A stretch of DNA of 64,000 nt, taken from positions 686,001-750,000 of the forward strand of contig JADANN010000331.1 in NCBI GenBank assembly GCA_018806985.1, given 5' to 3'. Origin of the DNA: Angiostrongylus vasorum (Eukaryota; Nematoda; Chromadorea; Rhabditida; Metastrongylidae). Made by a program: the position numbers and the translations under genes. Shown here one piece after another: positions 46,946 through 57,634 of this stretch. The stretch's first letter is position 1. The number at the start of each line of letters is the position of its first letter. The notes beneath the pieces are model-generated. The model was not told the origin of the DNA and made no database searches. It saw only the letters and a list, made by a program, of their open reading frames with translations.

Positions 46946-49312
46946 CAGCTTCCAAGATCGACTTTATATCAACCTCGGCATTGGATTATAAATCCGTTGC
47001 TCTTTTTTACAGCAATCGCAAGGTTGTTATTCACCACACATTTAGTTCCTTACAAATATAACACATACAACACAACGGTAGCTGAAGTCTCGGCACTATC
47101 GTCTTCTTAAGAGCCTGGAAGGATACACTAATATGTAATTTACTAGGTCAAACAACAACGCAAACAGAAAGAACGAAATCTGAAAAATAATTACACGATC
47201 ACCGGCTTCTCGAAAACCCACCGTTTTATCTGTTTTCCACCAATGAAGAACAGTCGCTTAGAGTCGCATATAGTTGAATACTGCACCACCCCACATCAAA
47301 AATCAGTTCTGAGAAACAGGGCTGGATCACGATTTATCTCAGGGCATTCCTCTCTGCTATTCATTCTCGTATTTTTGGAATCTATCCAAAAAGCCTTAAG
47401 AAATTTGCGCGTTGGTGTTTTAGTCCTTCGTGCGATGATAGCGACTTTTACATCAAAGTTTTCTACGCTACGTTTTCGTATCCAATGCGCGCTCAGTGGC
47501 GTGCCTTGTTTTGATTTTCGTTTGCCATCTAGGTGTTCTTTTTGTACGGGTACACAAGGTCTTTCGCCAGTTTCGCTAATATATTCATCTCCGCAATCAG
47601 TGCAAGAGATCACGTATGTCGTACTTGAACTCATGCACTTACTGTCTCTCCCGTAAGGGCAAATTACGCAATTTGGTATTCCACACAGACGGTCATATAG
47701 GTGGTTACGAACTAACTGACGACGCATAGTATCCGGTGGTATTTCAATTATCGCTACCGATTCCTCTAGATCTGCCCTTCTTAAGCATCGCTTTATCGCT
47801 ACACTTATTTCATCGCTAATGTAGGGCAAGATAAACGGGATTTTTTCGGCCAAACCCTTCGTTTGGGGGGCGTCGCTCCCCTTCTAAACTTATCTCATGG
47901 CGTTACTATTTCGCAGTCATTGGAGATGGCTATTTCCCGAGCCAAATTGCGCGATACTTCCTTTAGTTCTCTACTTGTGCACACAGAGGTGGCTGTTCGA
48001 AACATGTTTCTCACAAGCGCCCTCTTTGTGTGTGAACTGTGGGAAGAAAGGAAATGAACGAGGATGTTCTTGTTACTTGGCTTTCGGTACCACTTTGTCA
48101 GGTAAGCGCTACTTGATAGGTTTATTTGAACGTTTGAAAACGGAGGCCAGTTTTCTCTCGGTTTCTCCTTGGTTAACTTAATGTACCCAGACGGCCCGTT
48201 TAATAATTCGAAGCACTTGTCCATCTCCTCCTGCGTAGAGAAGACGACAAAACAATCATCTATTTACCTGCAGTAGAGTAGCGGCCGGAGACCGAGAACG
48301 AGGCTTCTACTTTGGATATAAACGCAATGGCAGGGCTTGGTGCCAGTCGCTGTCCCATTGACAACCCCCTTATTTGCGCGAAATATTTCCCGGACCATCT
48401 GAAAATCGAGCAGTTTAGGCACTCGTTTAAGAGAGCCACTAGCTGCTGAATGGACAAGTCATGCATATTTATTCTTCCTTCATGTTCAAGAAGACGTTCG
48501 AAATGGCTTGCATTGCGTAGTCATTCGATACGTTGGTGTACAACGCGGCAACGTCGAAAGGCTCCATCACGTGCGTCTTATTAGGGAGACACGTTACGTA
48601 GACGTTCTTGGAACATTAGGTGTTCGAGAGGTGAGCTGGAATATGTTTAAGCAACTGGGTTAGTATTAGGCTTACGAACCAGGTTATCCTATCCGTTGGC
48701 CCGTCTACAAAGCTGATGATTGGTCTAACCTTAAATGATGACGGAATAGTTGACGCAAGATCATCAAATGATACCAAGTTATGTGTTTTAATAAGTAGAC
48801 AGAAGACGGGGCATGTTGGTCTATTGACTTTAATGTGCGAAATAACGGTCGATTTTAAGCCTGCCGTCTCTGCCACTTTGACCCACTAATTGTTTAGTTT
48901 TCGGTATTGGTTTTTGTATTCCCCTTTCAGATGACGGGCGATAAAGGGTAACATCACCAAGGTGTTCCTCAATTATATTAACATCTGGCTGGCGGGGAAT
49001 AACTGCGAACTCTTCCCCCTTATCACTAACTGATAGCCTAATGGCCTCTGAATTTATTAAATCTGTAATTTCTTGTATGCCACACTTTTTGTGGGGGTGT
49101 AAGGTTAGAGATAAATCTTCTGCTGTTCGAAAACATGCGGAGAATTTTGTGTCAATTTCATCGTTGGGGTCCTGCTGTCTAAAAAACGTTCTATAGAAAG
49201 GAGACGGTGGTAATGTCGCCGCTTCTTGGTTTCTACCTCTATTTGATGCTTCTTGTTGGTCTGATAGAGTAGTCGATCTTGAAGCTCATAAAGGCTCATA
49301 AAGGTTGCATGC

Positions 49313-49695
49313 CTTCCCAACGGTTTACCGCCCCATCGTGGCTGGGAGGTGTTCTTGGGTGTTGGTCTGCGTTGTACAGCGGGGATTCGTCCTCCCGGCA
49401 GGGTCTCCCAAGCTGAGGAGTCCGGCGTTTCCATCAGGAAGCCTAGCTAAGAGTAAACCATTATCAGGATCCACCACCGTCTTGGTGTCAAAGTCACGTG
49501 GTGGTAGATCTCCCTCTGATCCACAAGAGCTGCTACTGCTTGTCGTGGTGACGACCTGGGGCAGACTTTGGCCAGGCGGTCCTCGGGATTCCAGGGAACC
49601 ACAATGGCTTAGCCAGCAAATCTCTGAAAGATGGTGATTATGCTGGGTCCCGCACAACTAGTGAGGACGGGCAGTTCAAGTATCAAGTAAGTATC
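49313..49695 (+). repeat. R1 repeat nested inside a Penelope-like element
   Basis: A full unit from cttcccaacggtttaccgc to tcaagtaagtatc. Flanked by aaaggttgcatgc at 49300-49312 and 49696-49708, a 13-base target-site duplication. This copy gives the cleanest element borders, 383 bp. Confidence 0.86.
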
Positions 49696-50597
49696 AAAGG
49701 TTGCATGCTATCCTACGCAGGGTCGTTTTAGAAATGGGTTGTGATGGTATAAAACTTGGGCCCAATTCTAATAGCTAACGAGCACTCTCCAGGTACTGTT
49801 GTGCCTCCAATCACGCTGACCCTAGAATTTTTGGTGCGTTATCAACCGCACTTTGACTCCTAGCAAAATTCGTTTTTCTGTGATTTCTTGAAGCAGAGAC
49901 ACGCGAATTAGTCAACAGATTCTCAAAGTTTCGCTGTAAGGTCATTTTAGCATTAGGTCTAATAGAATTTCATATCATTTTTTGACCAATCAACTATTCT
50001 CCTCCAAAGTTGATCATCCAAATACAAAGCACAAAAAACGTCCTTTCGTCACATATTTCATCTTTCGTGCGAACATATCTTTCCGTTTGCTTCGCAGTGC
50101 AGCCCGAAGTAGCTACATTTCGATATCTCGTACTCGTTGGCTGTCCTCCGTGTATCCGTATAAAAAGAACACTTAGATGGCAAACGAAAATCAAAAGAAG
50201 GCACGCCAGTGGGCACACATTGGATACGAAAACGTAGCGTAGAACATTTTGACATAAAAGTCGCTATCATCGCACGGGAGACTAAAACACCAACGCGCAA
50301 ATTTCTTAAGGCTTTTGGATAAATTCCAAAAATCAGAGAATGAATAGCAAGGAAGAATACCCTGAGATGACGCGTGATCTAGCCCCGTATCTCAGAACTG
50401 ATTTTTGATGTGAGTGGTGCAGTAATCAATCATATGCGACTCTAAGCGGCTGTTCTTCCTTGGTGCAAAGCAGATAAAAACGGTGGGTTTTTCGAGAAGC
50501 CAGTGACCGGCTAATTATTGCTCAGATTTCCATCTTCCTACTTGCGTTGTTGAAGCGTTTGACCCAGTAAATTACATATGAGTGTACCTTCCAGGCT

Positions 50598-50627
50598 CTG
50601 AAGAAGGCGATAATGCCGAAACGTCAG
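50598..50627 (+). ncRNA. Hammerhead-ribozyme-like core, right LTR of the 47.0-50.7 kb element
   Basis: CTGAAGA, the hairpin GGC-GATAAT-GCC, GAAA and CGTCAG. All core positions fit CUGANGA...GAAA...GUC. The opposite arm at about 47.08-47.12 kb is decayed. Confidence 0.6.
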
Positions 50628-51023
50628 CTACCGTTGTGTTGTATGTGTTATAATTGTGAGGGAATTAAATGCGTGCTGAATAACAACCTCGCGATTGCTG
50701 TAAGTGCAGTTGACCCGCAATGATCTCAGCCATAGTAGAGTCAACTGGATTTTATAAACAAATAGAACATTGAAAGAAATTTTGAAATGCAAAAAACAAA
50801 ATTGGTTTCAGCGTTGTAATAGGGCATGCCGTTAGTGAGAATTAGGAGATCGGAACGTGCACAGCATCGAAATAAGAATGGTAAACTCTCCTATTCTAGG
50901 ATCGACTTTCTATTAACCTCGGCATTGGAATATGAATGCGTCGTTTTCTTGTTCAGCAATCGCGAGGTTGTTAAACAGCATACATTTACTTCCACAGAAA
51001 AACACAATACAATACAACAGTAG

Positions 51024-51053
51024 CTGACGTTTCGGCAGTATCGCCTTCTTCAG
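51024..51053 (-). ncRNA. Hammerhead-ribozyme-like core, left inverted LTR
   Basis: The reverse complement reads CTGAAGA, the hairpin GGC-GATACT-GCC, GAAA and CGTCAG. It is identical to the right-arm copy at 52751-52780. Confidence 0.62.
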
Positions 51054-52750
51054 AGCCTGGAAGGGTATACTGACATACAATTTACAAGGCCAAACGCTTC
51101 AATGACACTTACAAAAAAGACGAAAAACTCTATGGTAATTACATGGTCAACAGCTTCTCGAAAAAAAACTCACTTAGCCAGTTGCTTAACCATATTCCAG
51201 CTCACCTCACAAACACCCAAATGTTCCTAGAACGTCTACGTAACGCGTCTCCTAATAACGCGTACGTGATGGAGTCCTTCGACGTTACTGCGTTGTACAC
51301 CAACGTATCGAATGACTCCGCAATGCAAAGCCATCTCCGAACTTCTTGTTAAACATGAAGGAAGAATAAATATGCATGGCTTGTCCATTCAGCAGCTAAT
51401 GGCTCTCCTAAAGGAGTGCCTAAACTGCTCGATTTTCAGATGGTCTGGGAAATATTTCGCGCAAATAAGGGGGTTGGCTATGGGACAGCGACTGGCACCA
51501 AGCCTTGCCATTGTATTCATGTCTAAGATAGAAGCCCCCTGCTCTCGATCTCCGGCCACTGCTCTACTGCAGATATGTAGATGATTGTTTTGTCATCTTC
51601 TCTACGCAGGGAGGAGATGGACAAATGCTTTGAATTATTGAACGAGCAGTCTGAGTACATTAAGTTCACCCGAGAGAAACCGAGAAAAGACTGGCTTCCG
51701 TTTTTAAACGTCCAGATAAGCCTATCAAGTAGCGGTTACCTGACAAAGTGGTACCGAAAGCCAAGTAACAAGAACATCCTCGTTCACTTCCTTTCTTCCC
51801 ACCCTTCACACACAAAGAGGGCGCTTGTGAGAAACATGTTTCGAACAGCCACCTCTGTGTGCACAACCAGGGGAACTAAAGGGAAGAATCGCGCGACTTG
51901 GCTCGGCAAATAGCCATCTCCAATGGCTACGAAATAGTAACCCCACGAGATAAGTTTAGAAGGAGAGCGACGCGCCCAAGCGAAACACTTGGCCAAAAGA
52001 AAGTCCCGTTTATGCTGCCCTTTATTAGCGATGAAGTAAGCGTAGCGATTAAACGATGCTTTAAGAAGGGCAGGTCTAGAGGAATCGGTAGCGATAGTTG
52101 AAATACCACCGGCTACTCTACGTCGTCAGTTAGTTCGTAACCGCCTGTATGACCGTCTCTGCGAAACAACAAATTGCGTAATCTGCCCTTACGGCAGGGA
52201 CGGTGATTGCATGAGTTCAGGTACGATATACCTGATCTCGTGTAATAATTGCGGAGATGAATATATTGGCGAAACGGGCAGGCCTTTGTGTATCCGTATA
52301 AAAGAACACCTAGATGGCAAACGAAAAACTAAGACAAAGTACCCCACTAGGCACGCATAGGATACAAAAGCACAGCGGGGACGATTTTGAAGCAAAAGTC
52401 AATATCCTTGCGCAGGAGACTGGAGCACCAGCGCGAAAACTTCTTGAGGCTTTTTGGATAAATGCCAAAAACCCTACGGTGAATGGCGGGGATGAGTGCC
52501 CAGGGGTCATGCGCGACCTGACCCCGTGTGTTCGCATCAATTTCTGGTGTGGGATGGTGCAGTCATCAACCTTATGCGACCATAATCAGCTGTTCTAATC
52601 TTCCTCATGGGAAGGCACGTAAAAAAAGCGGTGAGTTTTTTTCGAGAAGCTGTTGACCATGTAATTACCATAGAGTTTTTTCGTCTTTTTGTAAGTGTCA
52701 TTGAAGCGTTTGGCCCTAGTAAATTGTATGTCAGTATACCCTTCCAGGCT

Positions 52751-52780
52751 CTGAAGAAGGCGATACTGCCGAAACGTCAG
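52751..52780 (+). ncRNA. Hammerhead-ribozyme-like core, right LTR
   Basis: CTGAAGA, the hairpin GGC-GATACT-GCC, GAAA and CGTCAG. It pairs with the inverted copy at 51024-51053 in the youngest Penelope-like element. Confidence 0.62.
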
Positions 52781-53746
52781 CTACTGTTGTATTGTATTGT
52801 GTTTTTGTATGGAAGTAAATGTATGCTGTTTAACAACCTCGCGATTGCTGAACAAGAAAACGACGCATTCTCCTATTCTAATTCACGACTTGTACACTGT
52901 TGAAATTTACCTACTTAGAAGGAAAGAAAATTGCTGCTAGAAAAGTGAGTCGAGTAACGGAGATATCCTACGATTTTACAAATAGGAGGTGTCACAACGG
53001 TTTCCTGTAAGTGTGTCAAAAAAACTAAAACATTCTTTTTTATCCATAAGAAATTCACTGAAAAGTTTCTTTTGGTTATATGTACCAATCCGACTCCCGT
53101 GGGACGGATTGCTAACAGAGAAACAAGTAATTTCTATTTGCGATCACCCATGTGCCGTCCTCATATCTTGATGAAATGCCTGGTGAGATTAAGTCAATTC
53201 TTCGCGGTTAGAGTTCCTACGCAAAAGAACAGCGCTGGAGACACTGCTTTTCGTGTGGTGCTCGGCTCTATTCGGTTGGACTCGATACGACAACTTCGAA
53301 GCTCCACGTCGCAAAAGAAATAGCTTCTGTGGGCACCCTTCTCAAACCGTCGCAGTTGTGAAGAAGGCGATTACACAGATGCGTTAGAGGCGATAAAAAT
53401 TCTATAATTTCGTATTTGGTTAGTAACACGCCAAGTTGTAAGGAGGTGAAGATGGCGGCTTTTCAAAAAATTTTGCAGCTCCAATTTGTATTCAATACGA
53501 TCACTGGCCTCAGCGCGCTAAGATGTTTTTTCAATTACAAACTATAATTTAATACTTGAGGCCTCCCAAAAAGTGGTAACATAATTCATGGACGATGGGA
53601 ATATTTTGCACGGAACACTTTTTGCACAAAGTTAGTGGTGTGTATCATTGGAAGAGGCAAGCAAGGATCACGAATGAGGAGCGGAATTTCGCCGAATACA
53701 ACTCAGTTTTTTATAATCTAAAATTTTATCTCCTCTTCCATCAAAG

Positions 53747-54029
53747 GGCGCCTATGGCGCAGTGGTTGGAGGCGCACTTTGACACACACGTGGAATCGAG
53801 CCTCGCGCTCATGGCCCACAAAACCTTCCATCTCTCCGGGGTCGGTAAATTGGTGCCAAACCTGTCTAGGAGGATAGCAGCACTGGCTCGATACATCGGT
53901 AGGCCACCGCGAGTCATTGTAAAGGCCAGATATGCATTCAGTCACCTCCAACGATACTTAATGAAGTCGAATGCATGGTGCGTCCCTCAGGGATTGATCA
54001 ACGCCGAGAGCTTTTGGAGAGAGAGAGAG
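53747..54029 (+). repeat. R2 tRNA-derived SINE with target duplication
   Basis: Full copy from ggcgcctatggcgcagtgg to a gagagagag tail. The string cttccatcaaag flanks it at 53735-53746 and 54030-54041, a 12-base target-site duplication. It defines the SINE as 283 bp. Confidence 0.85.
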
Positions 54030-54041
54030 CTTCCATCAAAG

Positions 54042-57000
54042 TGTAAAATAAATGCAGAAAGTTACTGAGGATTTGCCCGAACTTGTTATATTTAACGTGA
54101 TTTGCAAAATTGTTACTGAACGCCAACAAAAAACATTTAGAGGCAACTAATCCAATTCAAGGGCTGCTGTTAGGAACCTTAGTAATTCTTCTATTTTGCT
54201 CTAATACTTGCCGCTGAGCGTTGACAGTATGTTCATCGCTTCTCCGCTCGACATGAGAGGTGTCAGCCATGGATACTATTCCAATCTGCATCTTTGAATC
54301 TCCATTCCATCCTCTAGAGACTTATGAAAACAAGGCATTAGATTCTACTCCACTTTTTAAACTTGGCATATAGTTCAAAAACCAATCCAGCAGTATTTTC
54401 AAAATGATCAATTTTAACGTACTGCATTAAAGTCGTACCTAATATCAGCAACGTCTTTTATGAGTATCATGTAGGCAGACTCCGACCCTTCGTCGACGCT
54501 AGAAAGCTTCGAACAACGTCAAAACGAACGTTATCCTATTGTCGACCACGACGTGAACATGTATTACACAAAAAACTGTGCTCAAAAGACATCCATCGCA
54601 GCTTTTTTCACGATGAAAATTATACAACTTGCGTTTCCCATTCTGAGGGAAGAACTGAAAGCACGTTTGACACTGTGACACCATGTTGCTGAGGTTGTGC
54701 ACCGTGGTAATACCTTTTATACCGAAGTCACTAGATAGTAACGAAAGTGATATACGCATCGGTGCAAAAATCTCGACAAGTCATTGTTTTATCAGAAACA
54801 ATATTCTCATTTTCTAGTAAGTAACAGTAACTGGAAACCAATCCTGATAGTCGTGCCGCTCAAGTGTGTTCACTAGCATACAGCTTTTGTTGCTCAGTAG
54901 AAAAGAACTGTGTTACAAGTAGGTGTTGGCCGATTTCCACGGGCTCGGCTTTCTTCTTGCAAGCCCCGCCCAATTAAATGAGTAGATTGCACGACCGACC
55001 GACGTCGGGATTTCCGTTTCTCATACATTAATGTTTTTTCATAAATCATCGAAAAAACCTTTCGGGCACCTGAAGGAATAGATTTTGACGTTTCTGTCAA
55101 GCATCTCGACATCTTTTCCAGTATTTCAGTGACGTTGAAAAATCGTTTATGGATTCCATTCGGTTTTCTCAAAGAAGTTAATCCAATTCAACGTTCCCAA
55201 TCATTCTATTTGTACCATTCACGTGTGTTTTCAATATCTCCTCTGTTTTCTTTTTTACCCGTCCGTTACATCTTTGTTTTTTTCTCTTCTCATGAGTTCA
55301 AGAATTAATATTTTCTTAATTGCCATACGTCTTTGAGGTCAAAAGATAACAGAAAACTAGTGATCCTATAAGAGCTGTTATACAATCATCCATGAGATAC
55401 TAACAGATGCGCGCAATTTGCTCGACTGTGGGCTTTACAATGCCTTGGGATCTCAAGAATTGTCAGTAGCTAGGTGATGGGCACAAAACATGATGTTCAC
55501 ACTTGCTATTCATTTATATTTATTTCACACGACCGATCATTCATATCTACTCTGCGGATTCTAGCAATTCTTGCATTCGATTCGTTTCTTCGAATCCATC
55601 ATTGACGAAAGTCTTCCAAGTATTCTGTCTGGGTTCGACTGCTGTTTGAGGATTTCCCTTCCACCATGAATGTGTTTAAATGCTGGTCTAGTCGATTCTC
55701 TCTAGAGCTCTAAGATAGCCGCGCTAGAGCGTTCTTACTTGGATTGCAGAGAGTTAATTTTTTTCCCCCCAGGTCTGGCAGTAATTTAGCGAATCCGGAG
55801 TAAAGAGAGGCTTAATGAGTCCGGGGTGAGGTCGAAACAGCACCATGTTCGTGATGATCGTCATCATTACACTGCGCCACTTGCTCCTTATCAATGAATT
55901 GGTCTGAGAAAATTGAAAATTGCACAAACAAGTATTTAGATGATTTCTTCTAAGTTAAAAATTCCTGCAGATATTGTTTGTGTAACATGAATGGCAGCCA
56001 GTAGCTCGGCACCTGAGTTCTTCACGTCGATGTTTTTGGTGTTTTTTGTTGCACAGCACAATTTTTGGTACAGGCATTATTGCTAGTTTGTAATTTGTTT
56101 CGATGTGGTCACTTTTTGTGAAAACATAAAGTTCTCAGTACCAGCTTTACTAAACCAGCTCCCCTGTCAGGATTTTGCATTAAACAGTGCAATTAACAAA
56201 CTTTGAGGTCATTTTCTGCCACTATACCACAAGCAATATGGAGATCTTACGATAAACTAAGAGTACTGTACTTGATCCAACTCAGTTCGATTCTTTCCCC
56301 AACTTCATTCCCATAGCTCTTCATCCCTACGTAAACGACGCTGTGGAATATCTCGTACCACTAACATACCTTACAATAAAGCAATAAACAGTTGAAAAGA
56401 AAACTATACATTATGAACTAAACAATGCATATAAGCAGTATAAGAATCTATGTGAGCCAAAGCGAGACACGTAACGTTGGGAATCTTGTCCATCAGTTAA
56501 AGTAAGAAGTTTATTTTAAGAAATCTTCGCGCCGTCATGGAAAATTTTATTAGGACCTTCATGAATGATATTTTCTAGTAGTAGACTATTCTATGATGGC
56601 TACCCAACCACTTCCTACAGAGGGATTTTCACAACTTGCACCCAATTTTTCAAAATACTAAAGGGAAAAAACATTTCATTAGTGCAAAATAAGTTTTTTC
56701 CGGATGTAACTCGTTTTCCGTATAGCAGTCTGCCTCTTATCAACTTGTCTTTCTGCAAGCATGATGAGGTTTTCAACTCTATCGAACAACAGTTTCATCT
56801 TACCTATTCCTTAGATCGCTGGCCAGTTACATTCTCTATAGAGCTAAAATCAGTGAGCGGTAGATGTCCGGAACAACGAGGAAATCCATTGTGTGGATAA
56901 TGACCGCTTTCGTGTCACAATTATCCTAGCACCTACTGCAAAACCAATCCACAAACATATCAACGTGGTGTATTTTTGGCCAAATATCATTACTACTACC

Positions 57001-57164
57001 AAATAGTTTGCTGCTTAGATTTATCGTACTGTAGTTTTTTCTTTTTCGTCTGCTTAATTCACTGTTTAACCTGAATATAGCGTTGGCATAACTCCAGAGG
57101 GAATTGCCAATTAAATGGAATTATTGGTAGATTTTCGAGGCATTTTTGCCTAAATTACGAGACG
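54042..57164. other. Unassigned stretch with one R5 copy
   Basis: Apart from R5 at 55.5-55.75 kb nothing was assignable. Frames at 54.5-55.2 kb (-) and 56.57-56.9 kb (+) have no recognisable motifs or convincing splice context. Confidence 0.35.
55505..55745 (-). repeat. R5 coding-like repeat
   Basis: The - strand reads GNPQTAVEPRQNTWKTFVND, then GFEETNRMQELLESAE. This is the best second copy for comparing with 21.0 kb; the conserved positions are T-F-V-x-D, N-R-x-Q and L-x-S. Confidence 0.5.
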
Positions 57165-57405
57165 ATGAAATAAAACTCTCGGTATCGACCAATTCCTCAT
57201 GGATGCCTACGCATTCGACTCATAGAACCATAGAGTTGGTTAATAAATATCTGCCCCTAAACAGTGACTTGCGGTGACTACCGATGTATCAAGCCAGCGT
57301 TTTTTGTCTACCCAGACAAGTCTGTTGCCGATTTACGCATCTCGAAGAGATGAAAGGGATTGGTAACCTAGGGCGTGGTCGGACCTATGACCCTCTGTGT
57401 ATATC
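57165..57405 (-). repeat. R2 SINE, decayed
   Basis: Reverse copy recognised by ataaaactctcggtatcgacc, gatgtatcaagccagcg and cccagacaagtctg. The tRNA-like head is almost gone. Confidence 0.6.
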
Positions 57406-57634
57406 ATGACAATTCTAACCGATACATGCGTCCAACAAAGTAGTACTCCCAAGCGATACTAGATCCTTAGATCACGCAGAAAGACTGTGAATAGGTGTGG
57501 GGTTTGTCGTCTTGCGACAAGGTTTCTGTCAAAAACGGCAACTACAGAAACTGGGCTACTCCTAGGTGGAAGTCCAGATGGGAGAGTCGATTATAATTAT
57601 TAAACAACAATAAGTAAAAAAATCTGTTGTTTAC

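Larger units (their letters stand above)
46965..50712 (-). mobile_element. Penelope-like element with inverted terminal arms, split by an R1 insertion
   Basis: Most of the body is on the - strand. An N-terminal region lies near 49.3-49.1 kb. RT follows at 48.88-48.62 (CPVFCLLIKTHN, FKVRPIISFVDGPTDR), 48.47-48.26 and 48.22-47.90 kb (CFELLNGPSGYIKL, WYRKPSNKNILVHFLSSHSS). The GIY-YIG part is at 47.85-47.30 kb (CGDEYISETGERP, EHLDGKRKS). The LTR lies at about 46.97-47.25 kb. The region 50.13-50.71 kb repeats the GIY-YIG end plus LTR in the opposite direction. The YVDD site is mutated (stop before IDD) and frames are broken. An R1 repeat interrupts it at 49313-49695. Confidence 0.8.
50899..52868 (+). 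mobile_element. Youngest Penelope-like element, inverted LTRs, 12-bp target duplication
   Basis: Inverted arms of about 240 bases (about 50934-51175 and 52629-52870) are nearly identical. Between them the + strand encodes part of RT (NHIPAHLTNTQMFLERLRN, FDVTALYTNVSND, a YVDD site at 51574-51585, LPFLNVQISLSSSGYLTKWY) and then a GIY-YIG endonuclease at about 52.2-52.35 kb (TIYLISCNNCGDEYIGETGR, then IKEHLDGKR). The N-terminal half of RT is absent and at least four frameshifts split the frame, so it is non-autonomous. The string tctcctattcta lies at 50887-50898 and 52869-52880, flanking the element exactly. Confidence 0.86.

Noticed and set aside
49305..49657. 110-codon frames on both strands
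   Set aside because: Both are readings of a single R1 repeat inserted in a Penelope-like element.
54499..55172. Minus-strand frames with some cysteine residues
   Set aside because: The cysteine spacing does not fit TIL, WAP or EB modules, and no splice-supported neighbours exist.
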